12,856 nt of DNA, taken from the NCBI GenBank assembly GCA_017990865.1, contig JAGNNB010000040.1:1-12856 (forward strand), written 5' to 3'. The translations under genes and the position numbers were made by a program. This stretch comes from Lysobacteraceae bacterium. Its GTDB lineage: Bacteria > Pseudomonadota > Gammaproteobacteria > Xanthomonadales > Xanthomonadaceae. The notes beneath the pieces were generated by a model. It saw only the letters and a list, made by a program, of their open reading frames with translations, made no database searches and was not told where the DNA came from. Of the stretch, positions 1 through 7,680 are shown piece after piece. How positions within the stretch are numbered: position 1 is the stretch's first letter; each line of letters begins with the position of its first letter.

Positions 1-2155
1 CGGTCGCGCGTTCGAGCGCGGCGATCGTCGCCGGATCGCGCGAGAGCGCGATCCAGGTCGAGGGCGCGAAGCGACTGTGCTCTTCGCCTTCCTCGACTTG
101 CCGGTAGCGACGCATGCGCGATTCCCATCCCGATCGCGCCGCCGCCGCCAGCACCGGCTTGAGATCGAGATAGCTGTTGGAGATATGCGCCATCAGCAAG
201 CCGTTGGGAGCGAGTCGTCGGCGGTAAGTCTCGAACGCCTCCGTGGTCAACAAATGCATCGGAATGGCGTCCGACGAAAACGCGTCGATCACGAGGATGT
301 CGACGTCGTTCGCGGGTTGTTCGGCGATCAGCAAGCGCGCGTCGCCGATTTCGACGTCGAGATCGGGTTTGCAGCGCGAAATGAAGCTGAAATGGCGCGT
401 GTCGCGCGCGATCTCTTCGACCAGCGGGTCGATCTCGTAGAACTTCCAGCGCTGTCCGGGTTGCGCGTAGCAGGCCATCGTCCCTGCGCCGAGGCCGATC
501 ACATCGATGCGTGCGTTCGGGCCGAACATCTCGGGGGCTGCGGTGAAGGCGAGGCCCACGCCGGATTTTCGGGTGAAGTACACCGTCGGCGTGGTCGCGT
601 AGGCCTCGTCGCGCATTTGCACACCGTGGATGGTCGTGCCGTGGACGATCGACGTGGCGTCGTCGCCCATCGGGCGCACCGTGTACACGCCGAAATAGCT
701 GCGCATCATCCGGCCGTCCATGTTGTCGGCGATCCACTTCGCGCCGTTGATCGACAGCATCACGCCCACCAGCGCGGCGAAGTACAACATCCGTTTGCCG
801 AACGCGAAGAACGCGAACGCGGCGAGCCCCAGGCCGATCAGCAGTTTGTATCCGAACGACAACGGGAACACCAGGTCGCTGGTCGACAGCGCGGCTATGC
901 CCACGACGATCAGGCCGATGATCAGCGCGGGTCTGGAACGCCTTTTATCGCTCCAGAACTGCTGCAGCTCGGAGACGAACGCTGTTGGCTTCAGCGCCAA
1001 TGCCGCCGCGAGCAACAGGATCGGATGCTCGTAGGTCCAATCGAAGATCAGCGGCGCCAACAGCGCGCAGAACACGCCGCCGATCGCGCCGCCGAACGAC
1101 ATCGCGAGATAGAACCGCGTCAGGAATTTCGGATGCGGCCGCGCGTCGAACATGCGCGCGTGCAGAGCGCAGGAAATGATGAAGAGGTTGCACAGCACCA
1201 GCACCCCGGCGCCGTAGGGCGAACGCGCGACGCCCATGAACGCGGTGATGGCGGCGAAGATCAGCGAGACCGGCGCGATCTTCGTCATGATGTCCGCGAG
1301 CGTGCGGTTCTGGGCGAACGCGACCGAGAAGCTCAACAGGTACAGGCCGAGCGGGATCACCCAGATCAGCGGCATCGCCGCGATGTTGGTGGTGAGATGC
1401 TGCGTGCTCGACAGCATCAAGCCCGATGGAATCGCCGCGAGGATCACCCAGCGCATCAGCGTTTTGCTGTTCGGAGCGGCGCTCGCATCGTCGTTTGATG
1501 CGACATTGTCGACTGCGGCGCTGTCGAGATTGGCGTTCGCGTTCTTGGGCAGTTGCAGTGCGCAAAACACCACCAGCAACGCGACCGAGGCATAGCCCAG
1601 CGACCACAACAGACTTTGCGAGCCCACGCCCATGAACGGTTCGACGAACAAGGGATACGCAAGCAAGCCGGCGAAGCTGCCGAGATTCGACGCGGCGTAG
1701 AGCGGGTAAGGATCGCCGCCGCCGGAGAGCGCGAACCAACGCTGCATCAACGGCGCTTGCGCGGAGACGACGAAAAACAAGGGGCCGATCGACGTCAGCA
1801 ACAGCCACGGCACCCACAGCGCCGGATCGAGTTCGGTGGTGGGCGATGCGGCGTTCAAACCGATGGGCAGGGTCAACGCCGCGAGACAGAAGAGGGTCAA
1901 ATGGATCGCCGCTTGACGCCGTGGCGCGAAGCGTCCCAACCAGTGCGCATAGCCGTAACCGGCCAACAGCAGCGACTGATAGACCAACATCGCCGAATTC
2001 CAGACCGAGGAAGCGCCGCCCAATCGCGGCAGCGCCATACGCGCGATCATCGGTTGCACCAAAAACAGCAACATCGAGCCGGTGCAGATCGCGATCAGGA
2101 ACAGTGCGCGACGACGCGCCAAAGACGGGGTTCGTTCGGCGCTTGCGGTGTTCAA
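1..2155 (-). CDS. Fused membrane/spermidine synthase-like protein (partial)
   Basis: The visible part is 718 codons; the 3' end lies beyond the left edge. The N-terminal two thirds is a series of hydrophobic membrane segments, beginning around residues 18-40 (ALFLIAICTGSMLLFLVQPM). The last third is a Rossmann-type SAM-binding domain like spermidine synthase: VIGLGAGT at about 552-559 is motif I, KFYEIDP follows as the acidic ribose-binding strand, and DAFSSDAIP is at 624-632. This matches the family of fused MFS/spermidine-synthase-like proteins. Classical spermidine synthases usually carry a DSSDP-GPA type motif where this protein has DAFSSDAIP, so true aminopropyltransferase activity is doubtful (inference). 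I chose the TTG at 2155-2153 because GAGGGAG (2167-2161) lies 5 bases upstream, and the nearby ATG at 2196 is out of frame and soon hits a stop. It is separated from the DUF1501 gene by a terminator and has its own promoter. The substrate is unknown. Confidence 0.88.
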   Translation of the reverse strand, partial: MNTASAERTPSLARRRALFLIAICTGSMLLFLVQPMIARMALPRLGGASSVWNSAMLVYQSLLLAGYGYAHWLGRFAPRRQAAIHLTLFCLAALTLPIGLNAASPTTELDPALWVPWLLLTSIGPLFFVVSAQAPLMQRWFALSGGGDPYPLYAASNLGSFAGLLAYPLFVEPFMGVGSQSLLWSLGYASVALLVVFCALQLPKNANANLDSAAVDNVASNDDASAAPNSKTLMRWVILAAIPSGLMLSSTQHLTTNIAAMPLIWVIPLGLYLLSFSVAFAQNRTLADIMTKIAPVSLIFAAITAFMGVARSPYGAGVLVLCNLFIISCALHARMFDARPHPKFLTRFYLAMSFGGAIGGVFCALLAPLIFDWTYEHPILLLAAALALKPTAFVSELQQFWSDKRRSRPALIIGLIVVGIAALSTSDLVFPLSFGYKLLIGLGLAAFAFFAFGKRMLYFAALVGVMLSINGAKWIADNMDGRMMRSYFGVYTVRPMGDDATSIVHGTTIHGVQMRDEAYATTPTVYFTRKSGVGLAFTAAPEMFGPNARIDVIGLGAGTMACYAQPGQRWKFYEIDPLVEEIARDTRHFSFISRCKPDLDVEIGDARLLIAEQPANDVDILVIDAFSSDAIPMHLLTTEAFETYRRRLAPNGLLMAHISNSYLDLKPVLAAAARSGWESRMRRYRQVEEGEEHSRFAPSTWIALSRDPATIAALERAT

Positions 2156-2231
2156 AACAGCTCCCTCGAAGACGCGATCCGGATGGTGTGTCGCATGGGT
2201 GAATGCTTCGTGCGGAGACGAAGACCCGGGG

Positions 2232-2260
2232 ACGATAATGGATCGTCGATACCCTGTCTA
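2232..2260 (-). promoter_or_regulatory. Sigma70-like promoter with overlapping inverted repeat
   Basis: On the minus strand TAGACA (2260-2255) and TATCGT (2237-2232) are separated by exactly 17 bp. They match TTGACA and TATAAT at 5/6 and 4/6. The predicted transcript start is near 2225, giving a leader of about 70 bases before the TTG start at 2155. A perfect 6-bp inverted repeat, GACGAT-5-ATCGTC (2231-2247), overlaps the -10 box and could be an operator, though it is short. No transcription data are available. Confidence 0.5.
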
Positions 2261-2357
2261 GGCGGAAAAATTCTCGCTCAGAAGCGGTCCGCGATCGGGG
2301 GATTCTGCGCGACATGCGCGGCGCGATCGATGCCGTCTCGGACATCGCCATGGGCCG

Positions 2358-2389
2358 AAAACGACGACGGCGGCTTGCGCCGTCGTCGT
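2358..2389 (-). terminator. Rho-independent terminator after the DUF1501 gene
   Basis: A perfect 12-bp stem (2361-2372 pairing with 2378-2389) closes a 5-base loop. On the minus strand it is followed at once by TTTT (2361-2358). It lies 23 bp beyond the stop codon of the DUF1501 gene ending at 2413, so it should end transcripts from the duplicated cassettes and insulate the spermidine-synthase-like gene. Confidence 0.8.
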
Positions 2390-2412
2390 CTCGTTTCCTG
2401 CGCACGGTTCGG

Positions 2413-3930
2413 TCAGCGGCGCAGCAGCGCGTCGGCGCGTTCGATCCATTCGCGACGGTCGCCGCCTGCGGCGAGCGCCGGTTCGCGCAGCGATTCGCCA
2501 TAGGCCGGCTGCACCGGTCGCGAGGGGAGCGCGGTTTGGATCGGCGGTTGCGTGGGTGGCGAAGCCTCGGTCTCGGCCGCGACACCGCCGGCATACTGCG
2601 GCGTCATGTCCGCGCCTTGGAACACGCCCATCGGCGTGTAGCCGCTATAGCCCGGGAACACCGTGCCGATACGATTGTTCGCCATCCGTCGGATCAGCAG
2701 TTCGGAGAAGACGCGGCGGTAATCGGTGGTGATCGGGACGTCGCCGAAATACGGCGAAAGCACCTGCGGGTCCAGCCCCAACCATTGACCGTAGAACCGA
2801 CGCCCGTTCACTGGGCCGCCGAGGACGAGCAGGGGATTGCCGTAACCGTGATCGGTGCCGCCGCTGCCGTTTTGGCGCACGCGACGGCCGAACTCCGATT
2901 GCACGATCACCGTGGTGCGCGCGATTTCGCCGCCGGTGTTGAGTTCGTTGTAGAACGCGGCGAGCGCCTGCGACAGTTCGGCGATCTTGTTTTGGTAATA
3001 GTGATAGCCGCTGCCGGCGGTGCCTTGCCCGTCGTGCGTGTCCCAGCCGCCCAGATCGACGGTGGCGTAACGCATCCCGAGATTGAAACGGATGGATTGC
3101 GCGATGGTCCACAATTGCCGCGCGAAGGTGGTGGTGGGCCAGTTCGCTGGTAACGTCGAGTTATAGGGCTGCTGCGCGACCATGCGCAATGCGCCATCCG
3201 CGCGCATGCCGGCCACTTCGGCGCCGGTCGGGCCCGCCCACAGGCTGGCGAGGGTTTCGTTCAAACCCTTGGTGCCGGCCGGCATGCCGCTGCGGAATTG
3301 CTGCCATTGCCAAGCGCCGCCGTTGAGCGCGAAGTCGTTGGGGCTGGGCATGCCGATGGATTGCGTCGAGCCGAGCAGATTCGCCGGCTGGCGCGCGGCC
3401 ACCGCAAGCAACGGCAACAGCGGCGTACCGAGCGAACCCGGCTGGCTGTTCCATGCGCGCGTCAGCCAGCCCGTGCCGGTGCTCTGCACGCCGGGCGTGC
3501 CCAAATCCAGATATAACTGCGCATCGAAATGGCTGCGCGTGACGGTGTTCGCGATGCCGCAACTGTGGACGATGGCGAGCTTCCCCGCGTCCCAAATATC
3601 GCGCAGCCCGGTCGCCGACGGATGCAGACCGAAACCGGTCGCGGTGCCGTTGGCCAGCGTCAGCGGCAAGGCGCCATAAGTGCCGCTGGCGTCGATTTTC
3701 AGACTCGGCCGCGCTTCCTCGTAGAACGTGCGGTCGTTGCCCGACACCGGCGGTACCAGATTCAAACCGTCCATACCGCCGCGCAGGAAGATGTGGACGA
3801 TCGTGTCGTAGGTGTTGACGGCGGCCTGGGCTTCGTCGGCGAACAACATCGCAGGGCCGACGGCGCCGGCCGCGGCCGTGGCGCAACAGCCTTTGAGGAA
3901 GTGGCGCCGATCGATACGAAGATGATGCAT
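2413..3930 (-). CDS. DUF1501 family protein with Tat signal (cassette copy 1)
   Basis: This 505-residue protein is exported and has no assigned reaction. The N-terminus has a twin-arginine signal: DRRHFLKG (7-14), a weakly hydrophobic stretch, and a likely cleavage site after ADEAQA (31-36). The mature part shows the family's conserved blocks: FLRGGMDGLNLV (48-59), GGWDTHDGQG (294-303), QSEFGRRVRQNG (344-355) and GGTDHGYG (357-364). To my knowledge DUF1501 is placed near the alkaline phosphatase/sulfatase superfamily, so the conserved Asp and His residues may bind metal (inference). A Pro-rich linker (about 458-475) leads to a tail with QPAYGESLRE (474-483) that the paralogue shares. The start has AGGAG six bases upstream and begins 10 bp after the DUF1800 stop, so translational coupling is likely. 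A terminator follows. The protein is full length for the family and has no frameshift. Confidence 0.93.
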   Translation of the reverse strand: MHHLRIDRRHFLKGCCATAAAGAVGPAMLFADEAQAAVNTYDTIVHIFLRGGMDGLNLVPPVSGNDRTFYEEARPSLKIDASGTYGALPLTLANGTATGFGLHPSATGLRDIWDAGKLAIVHSCGIANTVTRSHFDAQLYLDLGTPGVQSTGTGWLTRAWNSQPGSLGTPLLPLLAVAARQPANLLGSTQSIGMPSPNDFALNGGAWQWQQFRSGMPAGTKGLNETLASLWAGPTGAEVAGMRADGALRMVAQQPYNSTLPANWPTTTFARQLWTIAQSIRFNLGMRYATVDLGGWDTHDGQGTAGSGYHYYQNKIAELSQALAAFYNELNTGGEIARTTVIVQSEFGRRVRQNGSGGTDHGYGNPLLVLGGPVNGRRFYGQWLGLDPQVLSPYFGDVPITTDYRRVFSELLIRRMANNRIGTVFPGYSGYTPMGVFQGADMTPQYAGGVAAETEASPPTQPPIQTALPSRPVQPAYGESLREPALAAGGDRREWIERADALLRR

Positions 3931-3940
3931 GGCGGACTCC

Positions 3941-5788
3941 TCAGCGAACGATGAATTCGGGGGACAGCAAGATCAGCGAGACCAGGCTGCGCAAACGCTG
4001 ATGGTTGTAATGGGCTTTCGGATTGCTCGCGGCCCAGGCGTCGGTATCGGCGATCGTTTCGGTGGCCGTGCCGTTCTGCGCCATGAACGAGACCAGCACT
4101 TGTCGCCGCGACGCTGTCGGCAGGTAACCTAGAATGCGTTGGCACCAGAAATCGACCAGGTTATTCGCATTCCAAGTGGTCACGCCCGAACGAGTCGTGG
4201 CGAGGATCGGCGTCAACGTCGACGAACCGCCGTCGCTGGTTTCGGTCATCCAGTTCAACAACCGCCACGTCGTCGCGTAGGAATTCGAACCCGACCACGC
4301 CACCGCGACATCCGGATAACCGTTCGGCGCGGGCCATTCGTAAGGCACGTTGCCGGTGAAGCTCATCAACCAGAACACTTCGTCGGTTTTCGAATCGCCG
4401 ACCTTCGGTGTCCACGTGCTGCCCAGCACGCGCAAGGTGGCGGCGACCAATTCGTAGGGGCGGCGATGCTTGCGGCCCCATGCGTTTTTGAAGGCTTCGG
4501 ACAGCAGAATATGCCGCAGTGTGAGTTTGATCTGGTTCGGGCTTTGCCAGTTCTGCCGGAAGATCGCGGCGGCGCTATCGACCAGCGCCGGGTCCGGCGC
4601 ATCCGAAACGAAGCGACGGATGAGTTTTTTGCAGATGAATTTGGCGACGCGCGGATGGCTGGCGAGGCGATCGAGAATATCGCGGCCGTCCTTCATCGCC
4701 GGTTGTTCGGGATTGAGGAATTTGCCGAGTACGTATTTCGGGCCGGCATCGTGCCACGCCGAGCGGTACACGAAGCTGCCGTCGTCTTCGGTGGGATATT
4801 GCCAATGCCCGTCTTTCAACGACCAGCCGGTGAAGGCCGATGCGGTTTCGTAGACGTCCACGTCGGTATAACCGATCGGATAGGTCGGATCTTCCGGGCA
4901 GGGCGGGACCTGGAACGGGTCGACGAAGCCCAGATAGTTTTCCGCGCCGAACGTATGCAATTCCAACAATTCGCGGGCGAAATTTTCGTTCGGCCCGGAA
5001 CGCGTATTCGAGGCGTTGTCGAGGTAGTACATCATCGCGGCGCTCTGCGCGACCGCTTCGAGCATGGTGCGGAAATTACCGAAAGCGTTCGCGCGCAGCA
5101 CGTCGCGGTTGTAATGCACCGCCACCGGGCCGACCGAAAAATCGTTGACCGACACGTTGAAGTGGTTGTGCCAAAAGCCCACCATCACTTCCTGCAACTG
5201 GCGTTTTGAATACGCTGCGCGCGCGAGCGACGAGCGCTGCACCTCCCACGCCGGACGCATGCGGATTTCCCACACCGGATCGGGCGCGACGTGATCGGCC
5301 CACGACTGCGTGAGCGACTTGTTCAAGGTGGTGTAGCCGGCCGCGGTCAGGCGCGCGTCGAACGCGCTGTCGTCGATCGCCGCAGGATCGAGTTGCTGAT
5401 CGACGAAGGCGGTTAGTCGGGCGGTGTCGTTCGCGCCGAGCGCGTTGAATTCGGAGATCGACGCGGCGGTGGCGCCGAAGGTCGTATTGTTCAGCACGCG
5501 TACTGCGAAGGGCGCGCGCTGCAGCGTCAGCAGTTGCGAGGGCGAGCCGTTTGCGGCGACGCGGCGAGGTGGGGCGGTCGCGCCCGCTGGCGTAGGTGGC
5601 GTGGGAGAAGACGCCGGATCGACGGTCGTCGGTTTGGCCGCCTTCGCGACACCCGCGATCGCGTCTTGCGGATCGACGCTTTGCAGCGGCGCGTGAAAAT
5701 GAATTCGTCCTTCGATGCCGTAGCGTTGAGCGAGAACGGCATAGACCTTGCGTCGCATTTTCGACGTCTTCGCGATCTTTCTGGGCAT
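3941..5788 (-). CDS. DUF1800 family protein (cassette copy 1)
   Basis: A 615-residue member of the DUF1800 family, whose biochemical role is unknown. Conserved blocks run in order: FWHNHFNV (205-212), NENFARELLELHTFG (267-281), FTGW (319-322), HDAGPK (346-351), FICKKLIRRFVSD (384-396) and a C-terminal RLRSLVSLILLSPEF. The N-terminus is basic (MPRKIAKTSKMRRK) and shows no signal peptide; a Pro/Ala-rich linker (about 44-85) separates it from the family domain. I chose the ATG at 5788 because GGAG (5800-5797) is 8 bases upstream; an in-frame TTG at 5809 lacks a comparable site. The stop TGA overlaps the ribosome binding site of the DUF1501 gene, so the two are translated as a pair. The absence of a secretion signal contrasts with its Tat-exported partner. 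Confidence 0.93.
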   Translation of the reverse strand: MPRKIAKTSKMRRKVYAVLAQRYGIEGRIHFHAPLQSVDPQDAIAGVAKAAKPTTVDPASSPTPPTPAGATAPPRRVAANGSPSQLLTLQRAPFAVRVLNNTTFGATAASISEFNALGANDTARLTAFVDQQLDPAAIDDSAFDARLTAAGYTTLNKSLTQSWADHVAPDPVWEIRMRPAWEVQRSSLARAAYSKRQLQEVMVGFWHNHFNVSVNDFSVGPVAVHYNRDVLRANAFGNFRTMLEAVAQSAAMMYYLDNASNTRSGPNENFARELLELHTFGAENYLGFVDPFQVPPCPEDPTYPIGYTDVDVYETASAFTGWSLKDGHWQYPTEDDGSFVYRSAWHDAGPKYVLGKFLNPEQPAMKDGRDILDRLASHPRVAKFICKKLIRRFVSDAPDPALVDSAAAIFRQNWQSPNQIKLTLRHILLSEAFKNAWGRKHRRPYELVAATLRVLGSTWTPKVGDSKTDEVFWLMSFTGNVPYEWPAPNGYPDVAVAWSGSNSYATTWRLLNWMTETSDGGSSTLTPILATTRSGVTTWNANNLVDFWCQRILGYLPTASRRQVLVSFMAQNGTATETIADTDAWAASNPKAHYNHQRLRSLVSLILLSPEFIVR

Positions 5789-5801
5789 CGATTGGACTCC
5801 G

Positions 5802-5834
5802 TCACGCAACCGCCAGGTCGCGTATGCGTTTCAT
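5802..5834 (-). CDS. Possible 10-residue leader ORF before the DUF1800 gene
   Basis: ATG at 5834 opens a short frame, MKRIRDLAVA, ending with TGA at 5804-5802. The stop abuts the GGAG used by the DUF1800 start at 5788. A G-rich run lies upstream at a loose spacing for a ribosome binding site. It could be a coupling or leader peptide or simply chance; I see no attenuator structure. Confidence 0.15.
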   Translation of the reverse strand: MKRIRDLAVA

Positions 5835-6131
5835 GCTGTGAATCCCCCGGCGGCAAGCATGCCATAGCCCGTCTTACAAAACGTGATTCGCCCCACATTC
5901 CGCTCAGAAGTGGATGAATGCAATGGTTTTTTCCGGACTTTCGCCAACGTCGCGAACGTTGAGCGCGTTAGATATTCGTTATGTCGCGTGCCTCACTCGC
6001 GGACCGGCGGAGCATCGTACAGCGTCGACGCGCGAACGCGCACATGCGTTCGTATCGGCGTCTTCGCGTCTTCGCGACGTCGAAGAGAGGCTTTCGTCGC
6101 GAGGGAGACTCGATGTCTCCGCACGGCGATC

Positions 6132-6156
6132 GGCGGCACCGTCGAACGGTGCCGCC
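6132..6156 (-). terminator. Hairpin after upstream DUF1501 gene, weak terminator
   Basis: A perfect 10-bp stem (6132-6141 with 6147-6156) has a TCGAA loop, 17 bp beyond the DUF1501 stop at 6174. On the minus strand it is not followed by a T-run, so it may stabilise the mRNA end or stop only some transcripts. Confidence 0.4.
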
Positions 6157-6173
6157 TTATCCGCGAAGCGTCG

Positions 6174-7670
6174 TCAGGACAGCCCGAACACCGCCAGCAG
6201 ACGTCGGATCCAACTGTCTTCCTCGCGGGCACGCGCGCGCTGCGCTTGCGGTGTTTCGCGCAAGGACTCGCCGTAGACCGGCTGCGGGTCGGAACGCAAA
6301 TACGCGCCGACGCGGCCCTGCTCGGGCGTATCGATGTACTGCGGTGTGAGGTCGGTGCCCTGGAAGATGCCGAGCGGTGTGTAGCCGGTGTAGCCGGGGA
6401 AAATTTGACTCAGCTTGTTGTTGCCCATGCGCCGGATCATCAATTCGCTGAAGACGCGCCGGAAATCGGTGGTGACCGGAACATCGCCGAAATATGGGGC
6501 GAGCACCACAGGGTCGAGCCCCAGCCATTGGCCGTAGAGCTTGCGGCCGTTCACGGGACCGCCCAACACCAGCAAGGGACTGCCGTAGCCGTGATCGGTA
6601 CCGCCGCTGCCGTTCTGGCGCACGCGGCGCCCGAATTCCGACTGCACGATCACCGTCACCCGGCCCATTTCGCCGGTCGCATTGAGTTCGTTGTAGAACG
6701 CCGCCAGCGCCTGCGACAGCTCGGCGATTCTGTTCGAATACGTCGAGTTGCCGACCGTGCCCTGGTTTTCGTGCGTGTCCCAACCGCCCACATCCAAGGC
6801 CGCGTAACGCAAGCCCAGATTGAAGCGAATCGACTGCGCCACCGTCCACAATTGCCGCGCGAACGTGGTGGTGGGCCATAACACCGGGGTCGTCGGCAGC
6901 GTGGTGGTATAGCCTTGCTGCGCGATCAAACGCATCGAGCCGTCGGCGCGCGTACCGGCGATTTCCACCCCGGTTTGCCCCGCCCAAAGGCTGGCCATGG
7001 TTTCGGTGACGCCTTTGGTGCCGACCGGCATGCCCGTGCGATAGGCGTACCACTGCGACGCGCCGGTGTTGAGCGAGAAATCGCTGGGGCTCGGCATCGA
7101 CAAGGTTTGGGTGGAACCGCGCATGTTGTTGGGCTGACGGCTCGCGACGGCGAGCATCGGCATCGACGTGCCGCCTACCTGTTGCGTGTCCCAAGCGCGC
7201 GTCATCCAGCCGCTGCTGGCGTTGAGGTTGCCCGGCGTACCGAGATCCAAATACGCCTGTGCGTCGAAGTGGCTGCGCGTGACCACGGTTTGAAGGCCGC
7301 AGGATTGAACGATGGCCAGCTTGCCCGCGTTCCAGATATCGTGCAGGCCGACGGCCGAAGGGTGCAAGCCGAAACCCGTGGACGCGCCCGACGCCAAGGT
7401 CAGCGGCAGCGCCGCGTCGGTACCGGTGGCCGGGATTCGGAGGGTCGGGCGCGCTTCTTCGTAGAACGCGCGGTCGTTGCCTTCGATCGGCGTGACCAGG
7501 TTCAAACCGTCGTAGCCGCCGCGCAGGAACACCATCACCACGGTGTCGTAGCTGTTGACCGCCGCTTGCGCGTCTTGCGAAAACAACAGGCTCGGGCCGA
7601 GCGCGCCGATCGCGACGCTCGCGCCGCAGCCTTTCAGGAATTCGCGCCGATCCAAACTGGGAGTGTGCAT
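6174..7670 (-). CDS. DUF1501 family protein with Tat signal (cassette copy 2)
   Basis: A 498-residue paralogue of the DUF1501 protein at 2413-3930. The Tat signal is DRREFLKG (7-14), with likely cleavage after SQDAQA. Family blocks are FLRGGYDGLNLV (48-59), VGGWDTHENQG (294-304), QSEFGRRVRQNG (343-354) and GGTDHGYG (356-363). Similarity to its paralogue is highest in the block after GGTDHGYG, about 80% by eye. The C-terminal tail keeps QPVYGESLRE but has a different linker and ends in a more hydrophobic RRLLAVFGLS. The ATG is preceded by TGAGGA, in which the DUF1800 stop and the ribosome binding site overlap; the gene gap is 10 bp, as in the other cassette. The reaction is unknown; a hydrolase-like, metal-dependent role is only inferred from superfamily placement. 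Confidence 0.93.
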   Translation of the reverse strand: MHTPSLDRREFLKGCGASVAIGALGPSLLFSQDAQAAVNSYDTVVMVFLRGGYDGLNLVTPIEGNDRAFYEEARPTLRIPATGTDAALPLTLASGASTGFGLHPSAVGLHDIWNAGKLAIVQSCGLQTVVTRSHFDAQAYLDLGTPGNLNASSGWMTRAWDTQQVGGTSMPMLAVASRQPNNMRGSTQTLSMPSPSDFSLNTGASQWYAYRTGMPVGTKGVTETMASLWAGQTGVEIAGTRADGSMRLIAQQGYTTTLPTTPVLWPTTTFARQLWTVAQSIRFNLGLRYAALDVGGWDTHENQGTVGNSTYSNRIAELSQALAAFYNELNATGEMGRVTVIVQSEFGRRVRQNGSGGTDHGYGSPLLVLGGPVNGRKLYGQWLGLDPVVLAPYFGDVPVTTDFRRVFSELMIRRMGNNKLSQIFPGYTGYTPLGIFQGTDLTPQYIDTPEQGRVGAYLRSDPQPVYGESLRETPQAQRARAREEDSWIRRLLAVFGLS

Positions 7671-7680
7671 GGCGTTTTCC

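Larger units (their letters stand above)
5789..6173. other. 385-bp spacer between the two cassettes
   Basis: This is the longest stretch without an assigned gene. It holds a perfect 10-bp hairpin (6132-6156) just after the upstream DUF1501 stop, a second inverted repeat (TCGCGACG at 6072-6079 with CGTCGCGA at 6095-6102), and a short direct repeat of CGTCTTCG near 6060. Near the DUF1800 side is CGCTCAGAAGTGG (5901-5913), resembling a sequence upstream of the promoter at 2232-2260. No convincing sigma70 promoter or protein-coding frame was recognised. The open frames on either strand look like GC-driven noise. Confidence 0.6.

Noticed and set aside
77..1498. Plus-strand open frame of 473 codons
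   Set aside because: Antisense to the spermidine-synthase-like gene, whose SAM-binding motifs are clear on the minus strand.
945..2594. Long minus-strand open frame of 549 codons crossing the spermidine-synthase-like gene and its promoter
   Set aside because: It is Arg/Ala-rich low-complexity sequence in another frame of the true gene, runs through the terminator and promoter, and has no family motifs; typical of GC-rich DNA.
3880..3893. Lipoprotein signal (lipobox) in the DUF1501 N-terminus at FLKGC
   Set aside because: The Cys lies directly after the twin-arginine motif and before the hydrophobic stretch, with Lys at the -2 position; a Tat signal with AQA cleavage fits better.
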